The notes beneath the pieces are model-generated. The model ran no database searches and had not been told where the DNA came from. It worked only from the letters and a program-made list of their open reading frames with translations. Shown here piece after piece: positions 54,735 to 63,415 of a stretch of 64,000 bases of DNA. Origin of the DNA: Actinokineospora enzanensis DSM 44649 (lineage in GTDB: Bacteria; Actinomycetota; Actinomycetes; Mycobacteriales; Pseudonocardiaceae); contig NZ_KB894433.1 in the NCBI RefSeq assembly GCF_000374445.1, forward strand, positions 1 to 64,000, written 5' to 3'. Within the stretch, counting starts at the first letter, position 1. Each line of letters begins with the position of its first letter. The position numbers and the translations under genes were made by a program.

Positions 54735-55943
54735 ATGGCACTGCCGCTCGCCGCGTCGCCGCGGTTGTGGACGTCGGATTTCGGCTTGTATTTCACCGCG
54801 CGGATCGTGTCCATGGTGGGGGACGCGATGATGCCGGTGGCGATGTCGGTCGGGGTGCTCGGGCTCGGCTACGGCGTGAGCGGGGTCGGGTTCGCCATGG
54901 GCGCGTGGATGGGCGCGTTCGCGTTGTTCGTGGTGTTCGGTGGGGTGTTCGCGGATCGGTTTCACCCGTTGCCGCAGATGATCGGCGCGGATGCGGCGCG
55001 GTGTGTGTTGCAGGCCGGGCTCGCGGTGTATCTCTGGCTGGGGCATCCGTCGTTGTGGTTCATCGTGGTGGTGGCGGTGTTGACCGGGATCGGGACCGCG
55101 ATGTTCCAGCCCGGTCTGACCAGTCTGGTGCCGCAGGTGGCCGCCGATCCGCAGCAGGCCAATGGGGTGTTGCGGGTCAGTCAGGGGATCGCCACGATGC
55201 TCGGGCCCGCGCTCGCCGGGTTCCTGGTCGCCACCACCTCGGCGGCGTGGGCGTTCGGGGTGGACGCGGCCACGTTCGGGGTGAGCGGGGTGTGTCTGAT
55301 GCTGTTGCGTGTTCCCCGCTTCGAGACCGACCGCACCGCGTCGACGTGGGAGAACCTGCGGGCGGGGTGGTGGGAGTTCCGGTCCCGGTCCTGGTTGTGG
55401 GCGGTGATCCTGATCTGGTGGTTCCTCGGCGTCCTGGTCTGGGGGCCGCTCACCCCGCTGAGCGCGTCGTCGATCATCGACGCGCATGGCAAGGCCGCGT
55501 TCGGTTACGCGGAAGCCGCGTTCGGTGCGGGCAGTGTGCTCGGCGGGCTCATCGCCATCCGGCTGCGGCCCGCGCGGCCGCTGTTCGGCGGTGGTATCGC
55601 GATGTTCCTGTTCCCGCTCATGCCGTTGATGGCCGCGCTCGTCCCGGCCGTCCCGCTGATCTACCTGGGTTACGCCATCAGTGGCGTCGGTTGGGCCTTC
55701 TGGAGCGTGCAGTGGTCGACCACCGTGCAGACCCAGATCCCCGAGGACCGGCTGAACCGGGTCGCCGCCTACGAGGTCGCCGGTTCGATCCTCGCCGTGC
55801 CGTTCGGCCAGGCCATCGCGGGTCCGGCGAGTGTGTTGTTCGGCGTGCACCCGCTGCTCCTGGTCGCCGCCGGGACGAGCGTGGCGTGTGCCGCCGCGCT
55901 GGTCATCATCCCGCCCATCCGGCGGCTGACCCGGGTTTCCTAG
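54735..55943 (+). CDS. MFS transporter (drug-efflux-like)
   Basis: 402 residues from ATG 54735 (GGAGAGGCCCGC upstream); an earlier ATG at 54672 lies at the promoter. Twelve predicted membrane helices in two halves. The DFGLYFTARIVSMVGDAMMPVAMSVGVLGLGYGVSGVGFAMGAW and VVFGGVFADRFHPLPQMIGADAARC segments are typical of the MFS subfamily around macrolide/lincosamide-type efflux pumps. Substrate unknown. Transcribed in the same direction as the NLR-like gene but with its own likely promoter. Confidence 0.88.
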   Translation: MALPLAASPRLWTSDFGLYFTARIVSMVGDAMMPVAMSVGVLGLGYGVSGVGFAMGAWMGAFALFVVFGGVFADRFHPLPQMIGADAARCVLQAGLAVYLWLGHPSLWFIVVVAVLTGIGTAMFQPGLTSLVPQVAADPQQANGVLRVSQGIATMLGPALAGFLVATTSAAWAFGVDAATFGVSGVCLMLLRVPRFETDRTASTWENLRAGWWEFRSRSWLWAVILIWWFLGVLVWGPLTPLSASSIIDAHGKAAFGYAEAAFGAGSVLGGLIAIRLRPARPLFGGGIAMFLFPLMPLMAALVPAVPLIYLGYAISGVGWAFWSVQWSTTVQTQIPEDRLNRVAAYEVAGSILAVPFGQAIAGPASVLFGVHPLLLVAAGTSVACAAALVIIPPIRRLTRVS

Positions 55944-56461
55944 CGATTTCCGGACGTGCGCCGGGAATGTGTACCTTTACCTGTGGCTTTGGTATTCTGG
56001 CGACAGCGGGCACAATAGCGGGAATCAGTCACCACATCGGGGCGACTGAGAAGATCCACTGCACGTGCATTTGCACGTGCAGTTTGGCGTGAGACTTATT
56101 CGGTTCGCCATCGGCGGAACTCGGCCGATCCTGTGCGCGGTCCGCTGTTCGATGGGAATATGGCAGCGGATGTAACGGGACGTCGGGTGTACGCGAACCT
56201 GGCACCATGGTGCGGTGTGAATCCGGGCCGTGTTCGACGCCGGGATCGACTACCTGCTGACGGGGGCGGTGGCCGTATGCACGTGCGGGACGAGAGCCGA
56301 CGACATCGACCGGGCGCGACCGACGATCACCCGGGCGCCGGGTCGTCGACGCGGCCGAATGCAGTAGGGTCGGGCCCCGGAACTCGCCCGTCCGCCCGGT
56401 CCGGGTGGCCATCCGTGGAGAGGACTTCTTCGGTGTCTGCCCCCGTCTGGAGCCCGGTGTC
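55944..56461. other. 518-bp region without a convincing gene
   Basis: Contains a perfect palindrome at 56058-56083 and AT-richer sequence than its surroundings. Short frames exist, for example GTG 56229 to TAG about 56369 encoding 46 residues (VFDAGIDYLLTGAVAVCTCG), and a 10-residue frame (GTG about 56431) with GGAGAGG upstream that overlaps the next gene by ATGA and could be a leader peptide. None can be called with confidence; the region looks like a decayed intergenic interval. Confidence 0.45.
56058..56083. repeat. 26-bp perfect palindrome with two CACGTG cores
   Basis: Arms ACTGCACGTGCA (56058-56069) and its complement (56072-56083) flank TT. Each arm contains a CACGTG hexamer. It lies 115 bp after the MFS stop with no T-tract; it may be a terminator hairpin or a binding site. 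Confidence 0.7.
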
Positions 56462-56809
56462 ATGAGGGGCGCCCATCTGGTGCGAACCGTGGTGTCGGTT
56501 TTCTACTGCCTGACCGCCGGATTGGTCGCGGTCGCGCTCGCGTTGCTCGCGCACGCCTGGTTCGGGTGGCGGGATTGGGTTTTTCCGATTTGCGCGGGCG
56601 TCGTGGTGGCGGTCGTGTTCGGACTGGCGGGCAGGCGATTCATCGACTGGTTGGTCCCCACTCCGCCGCGGTCATCCGCCGATGTCGGACTTCCGCTTCC
56701 GGGCGGACCGGTTGACCAACAGTCCCACGCCCCCGGTGGCCACACCGGTACCGGCCATCCAGCCCCACCATGGAATATCGCTTACAGCCACAATAACCAC
56801 GACGGCTAG
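56462..56809 (+). CDS. Small two-helix membrane protein
   Basis: 115 residues from ATG 56462 (TGGAGC upstream). Two membrane helices (VVSVFYCLTAGLVAVALALLAHAWFG and VFPICAGVVVAVVFGLAG) and a Pro/Gly/His-rich tail of low credibility that lies antisense to the interrupted gene below. The true C-terminus is uncertain. No family is recognised. Confidence 0.5.
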   Translation: MRGAHLVRTVVSVFYCLTAGLVAVALALLAHAWFGWRDWVFPICAGVVVAVVFGLAGRRFIDWLVPTPPRSSADVGLPLPGGPVDQQSHAPGGHTGTGHPAPPWNIAYSHNNHDG

Positions 56810-57152
56810 TGGTGCGACTCAGAACGTCGGCCGTGTATCGGCGGGTCCACGGCGGGGCTGGCGGGGCCGCCGGGGCGGCCTCGTACTGGATGTACTTGGT
56901 CGTTTCGGCGGTGCCGTCAGGCACGTCGTGGGCGGGTCGAGACATGGTCGACGTTCTGGGTCGCACCACTAGCACCGGCAGGGACATCCCGATGACGATC
57001 ACGATTAATCGGGCCGTCCGCTTGCCCGTGGTCATGGTCCACCGGAGGAAGTCGAGGACCTCCCGGAGCGCGGTCCGCGCGGGTGCGGGCGCGGGTGCGC
57101 GCTCGTCCGGCGCGGCGGGCCGCGGCGGCGAGGTGTCAGCCTGGTCGCTCAT
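56672..57152 (-). pseudogene. Small membrane-protein gene interrupted by a MITE
   Basis: ATG 57152 has AGGAGT upstream and the frame encodes a Pro-rich N-terminus, FLRWTMTTGKRTARL and the start of a membrane helix (IVIVIGMSLPVL), then enters the insertion at 56968. Removing the 159-bp element and one CTAG copy (163 bp) rejoins the reading frame exactly, giving a 105-residue protein with two membrane helices (the second part AVVVIVAVSDIPWWGWMAG) and a basic end RSARKRKSDIGG, closing at TGA 56674-56672. As it stands the insertion shifts the frame, so the gene is broken. Confidence 0.82.
56806..56972. mobile_element. 159-bp MITE with 20-bp inverted repeats and CTAG target duplication
   Basis: Element 56810-56968. 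Terminal inverted repeats 56810-56829 (TGGTGCGACTCAGAACGTCG) and 56949-56968 match at 19 of 20 bases. Both ends are flanked by CTAG (56806-56809 and 56969-56972), a 4-bp target-site duplication. It has no coding capacity, so it depends on a transposase elsewhere; IS701- and IS5-type elements make YTAR duplications, but the family is an inference. Confidence 0.85.
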
Positions 57153-57194
57153 CACTGACTCCTGATCAGAGCTGGCTATGCACGGGTCCTGGGG

Positions 57195-58127
57195 TCACGC
57201 GCCGGTGAGCCGGGCGAGCTCGGCCGCGACCAGCCGGGCACTGGCCGCGGCGGGCAGGGCCAGGTCGGCGAGCGCGTCGAAGGTGCCGATGTAGTCGGTG
57301 ATCAGCGCCTTGTTGGGGTCGGTGTCGTCGCGCACCAGCGTGCTGTGCACCGGGTCGTCGATGAAGACGATGGTGTTCGACGGTTGCGTGTCGTCTCCCG
57401 CCTGGTCGAGGTCGAAGACGGCGAAGGACTCGCGCAGGCCCGCGTGCGCGCCCGCGGTGAACTCGACGACCCGGATCTCCACCCGGTCCGCGGTGACCAG
57501 GTCGTCGAGGTGTCGCAGCTGGTCGGCCAGCACCCCGGGGCCGCCCACCTGCCTGCGCAGCGCCACCTCGTCCAGGATCACGGTGTAGCGGGGCGACCGG
57601 TCGCCGTGCAGCAGCTGCCTGCGTCGCTGCCGGGCCTTGATCAACCGTTCCGCGTCGTCGTCGGTGGTGTTGGTGAGCGCGCGCAGGCCGCGGGCGTAGT
57701 CGTCGGTCTGCAGCAGGCCGGGCAGCAGCGTGTTGCTGACCTGGCGGATTCGCGTCGCCGCCCCCTCCAGCGACAACAATGTCCAGAAATGCGGTTGCAT
57801 CAGGCCCTTGAACTCGCTTTGCCAGGACGGCCCCCGACTGTCCTTGGCCAGCGCGACCAGAACGCGCACCTCGTCTTCGTCGATTATCCGGTATTCGCTC
57901 AGCAGGGCCCGCACATCGGAGGTGGAGAACCGCACCGACCCGTTCTCCATCCGGATCACCTTGCTCAGCGACCAGTCCATCGCGTCGGCTGCCTGCTTCT
58001 GGGTGAGGCCGCGCGCGCCCCGCAGCCTGCGCAGCGCCGCGCCGAGGCGCAACCGCTGGACGGCAGGGTCGGGCTGGTCTGCCACGGCAGCCTCCGAGCT
58101 GGGGAAGTGGGAGTCGACATGTGTCAC
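57195..58127 (-). CDS. XRE-type regulator with DUF5753 domain
   Basis: 310 residues. N-terminal helix-turn-helix LGAALRRLRGARGLTQKQAADAMDWSLSKVIRMENG; C-terminal DUF5753 (LPGLLQTDDYARGLRALTNT, LDEVALRRQVGGPGVLADQLRHL, VVEFTAGAHAGLRESFAVF). Second such regulator in the window. It is divergent from a DUF397 gene at 58353, the usual partner. A CGCGAT-N7-ATCGCG dyad (58140-58158) directly upstream could be its operator. Confidence 0.88.
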   Translation of the reverse strand: MTHVDSHFPSSEAAVADQPDPAVQRLRLGAALRRLRGARGLTQKQAADAMDWSLSKVIRMENGSVRFSTSDVRALLSEYRIIDEDEVRVLVALAKDSRGPSWQSEFKGLMQPHFWTLLSLEGAATRIRQVSNTLLPGLLQTDDYARGLRALTNTTDDDAERLIKARQRRRQLLHGDRSPRYTVILDEVALRRQVGGPGVLADQLRHLDDLVTADRVEIRVVEFTAGAHAGLRESFAVFDLDQAGDDTQPSNTIVFIDDPVHSTLVRDDTDPNKALITDYIGTFDALADLALPAAASARLVAAELARLTGA

Positions 58128-58352
58128 GCTACGCCCGCCCGCGATTCGCCATATCGCGGGACGACATGTGGCTTCAACGTATCACGTGGACACCGGGTTC
58201 CCGCTCGGTCGTGCGGCGTACCCGGTCCGTGCCGGACCGCACGGTCGTTATCGCCGGTGTGCGCGAACATCGCCACCCGGCCGGCGGATTGATGCCGCCC
58301 GCGCGCCCGGAATACTTGATGCGCCGTTTGTTCGGGCCAGCCTGGAGGATTC

Positions 58353-58553
58353 ATGTCGACCGTGGCGACCGTCTGGCGCAAAAGCACCCGCAGCGACACC
58401 GTGCTCAATTGTGTGGAGCTGACCTGGACCGTACGCGGTCTGGCCGTGCGGGATTCGAAGAATCCTGGACAGATAATGGACATATCCGCGCGGTCCGTGT
58501 CCGGCTTTCTCGCCTTCGCCGCGGCGGGCGGCCGGGCGCGCCCGGCGGACTGA
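58353..58553 (+). CDS. DUF397 protein
   Basis: 66 residues from ATG 58353 (CTGGAGGATTC upstream). DUF397 pattern: ATVWRKSTRSDTVLNCVELT, GLAVRDSKNPG and a C-terminal SVSGFLAFA. Divergent from the DUF5753 regulator; the pair is the standard XRE/DUF397 arrangement. More distant from the three copies at 42 kb than those are from each other. Confidence 0.85.
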   Translation: MSTVATVWRKSTRSDTVLNCVELTWTVRGLAVRDSKNPGQIMDISARSVSGFLAFAAAGGRARPAD

Positions 58554-58560
58554 CCGCGCC

Positions 58561-58595
58561 GCGATCCGGACAATGCCCCCGATCCGCCGGATCGC
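58561..58595 (+). terminator. Possible terminator after DUF397 gene
   Basis: 9-bp arms GCGATCCGG (58561-58569) and its complement (58587-58595) with a 17-nt loop, 8 bp after the stop. Confidence 0.45.
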
Positions 58596-58728
58596 GACGA
58601 AACGTTCACCGATCGCCCGGTGACCATCCGGGACGTGCGAGGCGCGTGGCCGAGTTCGTCATGCGCCCACCCGTTCGTGGGTGGATGCTGTGCCGGTGAT
58701 CACTGCGAGGTGAACGGCGGGTGAGGAC

Positions 58729-60417
58729 ATGCACCTTCTGGCGGGCGCCGATCTCCGGTTGGACGCGGCGCCGATCGACTACATCCTGTTGGCCATCTAC
58801 TTCGTCATGGTGTTGGGAATCGGCGCGCTGGCCCGCCGGTCGGTGTCGAGCAGTCTCGACTTCTTCCTGTCCGGCCGGTCCCTGCCCGCCTGGGTGACCG
58901 GCCTGGCGTTCATCTCCGCGAACCTCGGCGCGGTCGAGATCTTCGGGATGACCGCCAACGGCGCCGCCTACGGGCTGCCGACCATGCACTACTACTGGAT
59001 CGGCGCCATCCCGGCGATGGTGTTCCTCGGCCTGGTGATGATGCCGTTCTACTACGGCTCCAAGGTCCGCAGCGTGCCCGAGTTCCTGCTGCGCCGGTTC
59101 GGCTCGTTCGCGCACCTGGTCAACGGGCTCAGCTTCGCCGCCGCCCAGGTGCTGATCGCCGGGGTGAACCTGTTCGCCCTGGCCACCGTGGTCAACCTGC
59201 TGCTGGGCTGGCCGCTGTGGCTGAGCGTGGTGGTGGCCGCGGCGATCGTGCTGGCCTACACCTCGCTGGGCGGGCTGTCCGCGGCGGTCTACAACGAGGT
59301 GATGCAGTTCTTCGTGATCGTGGCGATGCTGCTGCCGCTCACCTTCGTCGGTCTGCACAAGGTCGGCGGCTGGCAGGGCCTGGTCGACAAGATCACCGCG
59401 GCCGACCCGGCGGGCGCTGCCGCGCAGCTGTCGTCGTGGCCGGGCACCAACATCACCGGCATCGGCAACGCCACGCTGTCCGTGCTGGGCATCGTGTTCG
59501 GGCTCGGGTTCGTGCTCTCCTTCGGCTACTGGACCACGAACTTCGCCGAGGTGCAGCGGGCCATGTCGGCCAAGAGCATGTCCGCTGCCCGGCGCACGCC
59601 GCTGATCGGCGCCTACCCGAAGACCTTCATCGCGCTGATCATCATCATCCCGGGGATGATCGCCGCCGTGCTGGTCCCGGAGCTGGCGGCGGCCAAGGCG
59701 GGCGTGCAGAACGGCGTCACCTACAACAACGCCATCCTGCTGCTGATCCGCGACCTGCTGCCCAACGGCATGCTCGGCATCGCGATCACCGGGCTGCTGG
59801 CCGCGTTCATGGCGGGCATGGCCGCCAACGTCAGCTCGTTCAACACCGTGTTCACCTACGACATCTGGCAGGCCTACATCCGCAAGGACAAGCCGGACGA
59901 CTACTACCTGCGGGTCGGCAGGCTGGTGACGGTGGTCGGCTGCCTGGTGGCGATCGGCACCGCGTTCATCGCCAGCAGCTTCAACAACATCATGGATTAC
60001 CTGCAGACGCTGTTCGGCTTCTTCAACGCGCCGCTGTTCGCCACATTCATCCTCGGCATGTTCTGGAAGCGGATGACCCCGCTGGCCGGTGGGCTCGGCC
60101 TGATCGCGGGCACCGGCACGGCGATCACCGTCGACGTGCTCAACCGCCAGCACGTGCTGAACCTGGCCGGGCAGGGCGCCAGCTTCGTCGCCGCCAGCGC
60201 CGCGTTCGTGGTGGACATCGTGCTCAGCGTGGCGGTCTCACTGGCCACCCGGCCCAAGCCGGACAGCGAACTGGTCGGCCTGGTGTGGTCGCTCACCCCG
60301 CGCGACCGGCTGCGGCACGACGACACCGGGGAGAACGCGGGCTGGTACCGCAAACCGGCCGTGCTCGCGGGCGGCGTGCTCGCGGTGACCCTGGTCCTCA
60401 ACATCGTGTTCTGGTGA
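58729..60417 (+). CDS. Sodium:solute symporter (SSS family)
   Basis: 562 residues, about 13-14 membrane helices. SSS features: IDYILLAIYFVMVLGIGALARR, SLDFFLSGRSLPAWVTGLAFISANLGAVE, PMHYYWIG-like THYYW, AVYNEVMQFFVIVAMLLPLTFVGL and ALITGLLAAFMAGMAANVSSFNTVF. It probably takes up a sugar, acid or polyol with Na+. It is followed 10 bp later by a two-helix small protein, and the dihydroxyacetone kinase operon lies 1.4 kb downstream, but substrate remains open. Confidence 0.88.
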   Translation: MHLLAGADLRLDAAPIDYILLAIYFVMVLGIGALARRSVSSSLDFFLSGRSLPAWVTGLAFISANLGAVEIFGMTANGAAYGLPTMHYYWIGAIPAMVFLGLVMMPFYYGSKVRSVPEFLLRRFGSFAHLVNGLSFAAAQVLIAGVNLFALATVVNLLLGWPLWLSVVVAAAIVLAYTSLGGLSAAVYNEVMQFFVIVAMLLPLTFVGLHKVGGWQGLVDKITAADPAGAAAQLSSWPGTNITGIGNATLSVLGIVFGLGFVLSFGYWTTNFAEVQRAMSAKSMSAARRTPLIGAYPKTFIALIIIIPGMIAAVLVPELAAAKAGVQNGVTYNNAILLLIRDLLPNGMLGIAITGLLAAFMAGMAANVSSFNTVFTYDIWQAYIRKDKPDDYYLRVGRLVTVVGCLVAIGTAFIASSFNNIMDYLQTLFGFFNAPLFATFILGMFWKRMTPLAGGLGLIAGTGTAITVDVLNRQHVLNLAGQGASFVAASAAFVVDIVLSVAVSLATRPKPDSELVGLVWSLTPRDRLRHDDTGENAGWYRKPAVLAGGVLAVTLVLNIVFW

Positions 60418-60427
60418 GGTGGTCTCG

Positions 60428-60682
60428 ATGAGCGAGCCGACGAAGCGCGCGGGCCTGTTCGACCTGCGCGGTGTGCTGGCCGTGCTGTTCGCCGTGTACG
60501 GGCTGGTGCTGACCGTGATGGGCATCGCCGCCACGTCCCAGGCGGACCTGGACAAGGCGGGCGGGATCAACGTCAACCTGTGGATGGGCATCGGCATGCT
60601 GGTCGTGGCGGTGCTGTTCGCACTCTGGGTGCGGCTGCGACCGCTCACCGTGCCCGAGCGGCCGGAGTCGGCGGAGCAGTAG
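60428..60682 (+). CDS. Small two-helix membrane protein, symporter partner
   Basis: 84 residues from ATG 60428 (GAGGTGG upstream). Two membrane helices (FDLRGVLAVLFAVYGLVLTVMGI and MGIGMLVVAVLFALWVRL). Begins 10 bp after the symporter stop, so co-transcribed. Proteins of this type regularly accompany actinobacterial SSS symporters; the role is unknown. Confidence 0.72.
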   Translation: MSEPTKRAGLFDLRGVLAVLFAVYGLVLTVMGIAATSQADLDKAGGINVNLWMGIGMLVVAVLFALWVRLRPLTVPERPESAEQ

Positions 60683-60716
60683 CGGGGATCGGCCACCGCG
60701 CGCCCGGCCGAGTGGT

Positions 60717-60722
60717 TACCGT
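60717..60722 (+). promoter_or_regulatory. -10 element (TACCGT), leaderless start of DUF3558 gene
   Basis: TACCGT ends 6 nt before GTG 60729; no Shine-Dalgarno sequence is present. Confidence 0.45.
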
Positions 60723-60728
60723 TTGGCC

Positions 60729-61715
60729 GTGCGCGCGCGACGACTGATGGCGGCCTGCCTGGCCGCGGCCCTGCTGGCGGGCTGCGGCGTGGACCAGGCC
60801 AAGTGGACCTCCCCGCGGAGCACGGTGCCCGCCGGGTCCGGCCTGGGCGGGACGACCAGCGGCGCGCCCGCCCCGGTCGGCGAGGTCTTCGCCTGGGAGA
60901 ACCTGCGCCGCGTCGACCCGTGCGGCCTGATGGACGACGCCGCGCTGACCCCGCTGGGCAAGCCCGCCGAGAGCCGCCTGCGGGACTACTCACAGTGCTC
61001 CAACTACATGAAGGACACCCAGGGCAAGGAGCTCAACCTGACCCTGTCCATCGGCGAGAGCACGCCGGTCAAACCCGAGGGCGGCAAGACGGTCGGTGGG
61101 CTGCCGCTGGCCCAGTCCGAGTTGGACGACCACACGGCGTGCTTCGTCACCGCGGTCACCGACGACGTCGCGAACCGGGGCATCACCGTGCAGTCCGGCG
61201 CCAGCGACCCCGGGGACCTGTGCACCCCGGCGCGGAAGCTGCTGGAATCCGCGGTCGACCGGGTCAAACGCGACGCGCCCAAACTCGACCTGGCCAAGAA
61301 CACCCTGGTCGACGAGGACCCGTGCACCCTGTTCTCCTCGACCGTCCTGTCCACAGTCGTCGGCGACGCGCCCCGGCAGCGTGCCTCCGGCCTGCACACC
61401 TGCGTCTGGAACGGCGACGGCGTGGCGTTCACCCTGGGCTTCCGGCTCGGCACCAAGCCGGACGACCTCGCCGATGTCGCCAAGACGACACCGGTCAACC
61501 TGGGCAACGGCGTCACCGCGCAGCAGAAGCTGGAGAACACCTCGGGGGTGCGGTGCCGGGTGGAGTGGTCACACGTGTCCCTGCCGGGCGACGGCGAACG
61601 GGGCGAGGTGGTGAGTCTCGACTTCAGCCGGTACGACTCGAAGTCGGGCGAGGACGCCTGCGACAAGACCCAGGTTGTCGCCAAGGCCCTCATTCCCCGC
61701 CTGCCCAAGTCGTAG
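60729..61715 (+). CDS. DUF3558 lipoprotein
   Basis: 328 residues from GTG 60729. Lipoprotein signal with lipobox LLAGC. The body contains two DUF3558-like halves, each with a D-P-C motif (RRVDPCGLMDD and VDEDPCTLFSS) and paired cysteines (YSQCSNYM, LHTCVWNGD). DUF3558 lipoproteins are abundant in Pseudonocardiales and Mycobacterium; function unknown. Confidence 0.85.
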   Translation: MRARRLMAACLAAALLAGCGVDQAKWTSPRSTVPAGSGLGGTTSGAPAPVGEVFAWENLRRVDPCGLMDDAALTPLGKPAESRLRDYSQCSNYMKDTQGKELNLTLSIGESTPVKPEGGKTVGGLPLAQSELDDHTACFVTAVTDDVANRGITVQSGASDPGDLCTPARKLLESAVDRVKRDAPKLDLAKNTLVDEDPCTLFSSTVLSTVVGDAPRQRASGLHTCVWNGDGVAFTLGFRLGTKPDDLADVAKTTPVNLGNGVTAQQKLENTSGVRCRVEWSHVSLPGDGERGEVVSLDFSRYDSKSGEDACDKTQVVAKALIPRLPKS

Positions 61716-61796
61716 CGCTTCCCGGCCCGACGGGTACTGGTCGTTCGGGGGCGGGCGGGTGTAGGAACGGAGGCGGTCCCCGACGCTGGAGGCGTG

Positions 61797-62798
61797 ATGA
61801 AGAAGATCATCAATGAGCCCGCCGACGTGGTGGTGGAGGCGTTGCGCGGGCTGGGGCTCGCGCACGCGGACCTCCTCCGGGTCGGGTTCGACCCGGAGGT
61901 GGTGGTCCGGGTGGACGCGCCCCGGCCGGGCAAGGTGGCCGTGGTGTCCGGGGGTGGGTCCGGGCATGAGCCGTTGCACGGTGGGTTCGTCGGCCGCGGC
62001 ATGCTCGACGCGGCCTGTCCCGGGGCGGTGTTCACCTCGCCGACGCCCGACCAGATCCAGGCCGCTGTGTCCCAAGTAGATGGTGGCGCGGGCGTCCTGC
62101 TGCTGGTCAAGAACTACACCGGCGACATCCTCAACTTCGAGACCGCCGCCGAGCTCCTCGCCGCCGAGGGCGTGGACGTACGCACCGTCGTCATCGACGA
62201 CGATGTCGCGGTCCAGGACTCCCTCTACACCGCGGGCCGACGCGGGGTCGGCGGCACGGTGCTGGTGGAGAAGATCGTCGGCGCGGCGGCCGAGGAAGGC
62301 GCCGGTCTGGACGTCTGTGAACGACTGGCCCGGGTGGTGGTGGCGAACACCCGCTCCATGGGTATGGCGTTGACCGCGCCGACCGTGCCGCACGTGGGCG
62401 ACCCGAGCTTCACACTCGGCGCGGACGAGATGGAGGTGGGTATCGGCATCCACGGCGAACCCGGCCGCCGCCGCGAACCACTCGCGGACGCCACCGGCAT
62501 CGTCGCGGGCCTGCTCGACCCAATCCTGTCGGACCTGCCCTTCACTGTCGAAGACCGTATTCTGTTGTTCACCAATTCGATGGGCGGCACCCCCTTGCTG
62601 GAGTTGTACTTGGCCCATGGTATCGCCGAGGAAGCCTTGGCACGCAAGGGAATTCGCGTAGAGCGAAAGCTGGTCGGCCCGTACGTCACCAGCCTGGAGA
62701 TGCAGGGCATGAGCCTCACCCTGCTCCGCCTCGACGACGAGCTCGTGCGCCTCTGGGATGCCCCGGTACACACACCCGCCCTCCGGTGGGGCGCGTGA
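61797..62798 (+). CDS. dhaK: Dihydroxyacetone kinase subunit DhaK
   Basis: 333 residues from ATG 61797 with TGGAGGC upstream (GTG 61794 also possible). DhaK binds dihydroxyacetone covalently through a histidine, here His219 in [13 protein letters not shown]. The N-terminal [18 protein letters not shown] and [17 protein letters not shown] motifs are typical. First gene of dhaKLM; overlaps dhaL by 4 bp. Confidence 0.94.
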   Translation: MKKIINEPADVVVEALRGLGLAHADLLRVGFDPEVVVRVDAPRPGKVAVVSGGGSGHEPLHGGFVGRGMLDAACPGAVFTSPTPDQIQAAVSQVDGGAGVLLLVKNYTGDILNFETAAELLAAEGVDVRTVVIDDDVAVQDSLYTAGRRGVGGTVLVEKIVGAAAEEGAGLDVCERLARVVVANTRSMGMALTAPTVPHVGDPSFTLGADEMEVGIGIHGEPGRRREPLADATGIVAGLLDPILSDLPFTVEDRILLFTNSMGGTPLLELYLAHGIAEEALARKGIRVERKLVGPYVTSLEMQGMSLTLLRLDDELVRLWDAPVHTPALRWGA

Positions 62799-63415
62799 CC
62801 ATGCCCTGCGACGCGAAGTCCGTGGCCGCCGCCGTCCTGTCCGCCGCCGACACAATTACCGCCCACCGCGACGAACTGGTCCGCCTCGACCAGGCCGTCG
62901 GCGACGGAGACCATGGCGAGAACCTCAACCGCGGCTTCGGTTTCGTCCGTGCCGCACTGGAAAAGTCCATACCGGACACCCCAGGCGCCGTCCTCAAACT
63001 CGTCGCCACCACTCTCATCGCCAAGGTCGGCGGCGCTGCGGGCCCTCTCTACGGCACCGCTTTCCTGCGCGCCGCCACCGCTCTCGGCGACGCCTCCGAG
63101 CTGACCGCCGACTTGTTGGTGGCGGCTCTCCGCGCGGCGTTGTCGGGTGTCGTCGCCCGAGGCAAGGCCGAACCCGGCGACAAGACCATGGTCGACGCGT
63201 TGACGCCCGCCGCCGATGCCACCGGCACCACGATCGCGGACATCCTCACCGCGGCCGCTGCCGCCGCCCAAGCGGGCGCCGACTCGACCGTGCCACTGGT
63301 CGCGCGCAAGGGCCGTGCGTCCTACCTGGGCGAACGCAGCGCGGGCCACCTGGACCCCGGCGCCCGCTCGACCGCGTTGCTACTGAACGCTTTCGCGAAG
63401 GCGGCGAACACATGA
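62795..63415 (+). CDS. dhaL: Dihydroxyacetone kinase subunit DhaL
   Basis: 206 residues from GTG 62795, overlapping the dhaK stop (GTGA); ATG 62801 is an alternative. DhaL carries tightly bound ADP that is phosphorylated by DhaM. The Mg-ADP aspartates lie in [17 protein letters not shown], and [11 protein letters not shown] plus [20 protein letters not shown] are conserved. Overlaps dhaM by 4 bp. Confidence 0.94.
   Translation: MTMPCDAKSVAAAVLSAADTITAHRDELVRLDQAVGDGDHGENLNRGFGFVRAALEKSIPDTPGAVLKLVATTLIAKVGGAAGPLYGTAFLRAATALGDASELTADLLVAALRAALSGVVARGKAEPGDKTMVDALTPAADATGTTIADILTAAAAAAQAGADSTVPLVARKGRASYLGERSAGHLDPGARSTALLLNAFAKAANT

Noticed and set aside
53172-55850. Minus-strand open frame of 892 codons opposite the NLR-like and MFS genes
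   Set aside because: Arg/Pro/His/Gln-rich shadow without domains or a ribosome-binding site; both plus-strand genes are strongly supported.
56029-56463. Minus-strand open frame of 144 codons
   Set aside because: Pro/Arg/His-rich composition, crosses the 26-bp palindrome, no ribosome site and no domain.
56805-56973. Inverted repeats as an invertible DNA switch
   Set aside because: The segment contains no promoter pointing outwards and the flanking CTAG duplication plus exact gene reconstruction favour a transposed MITE.
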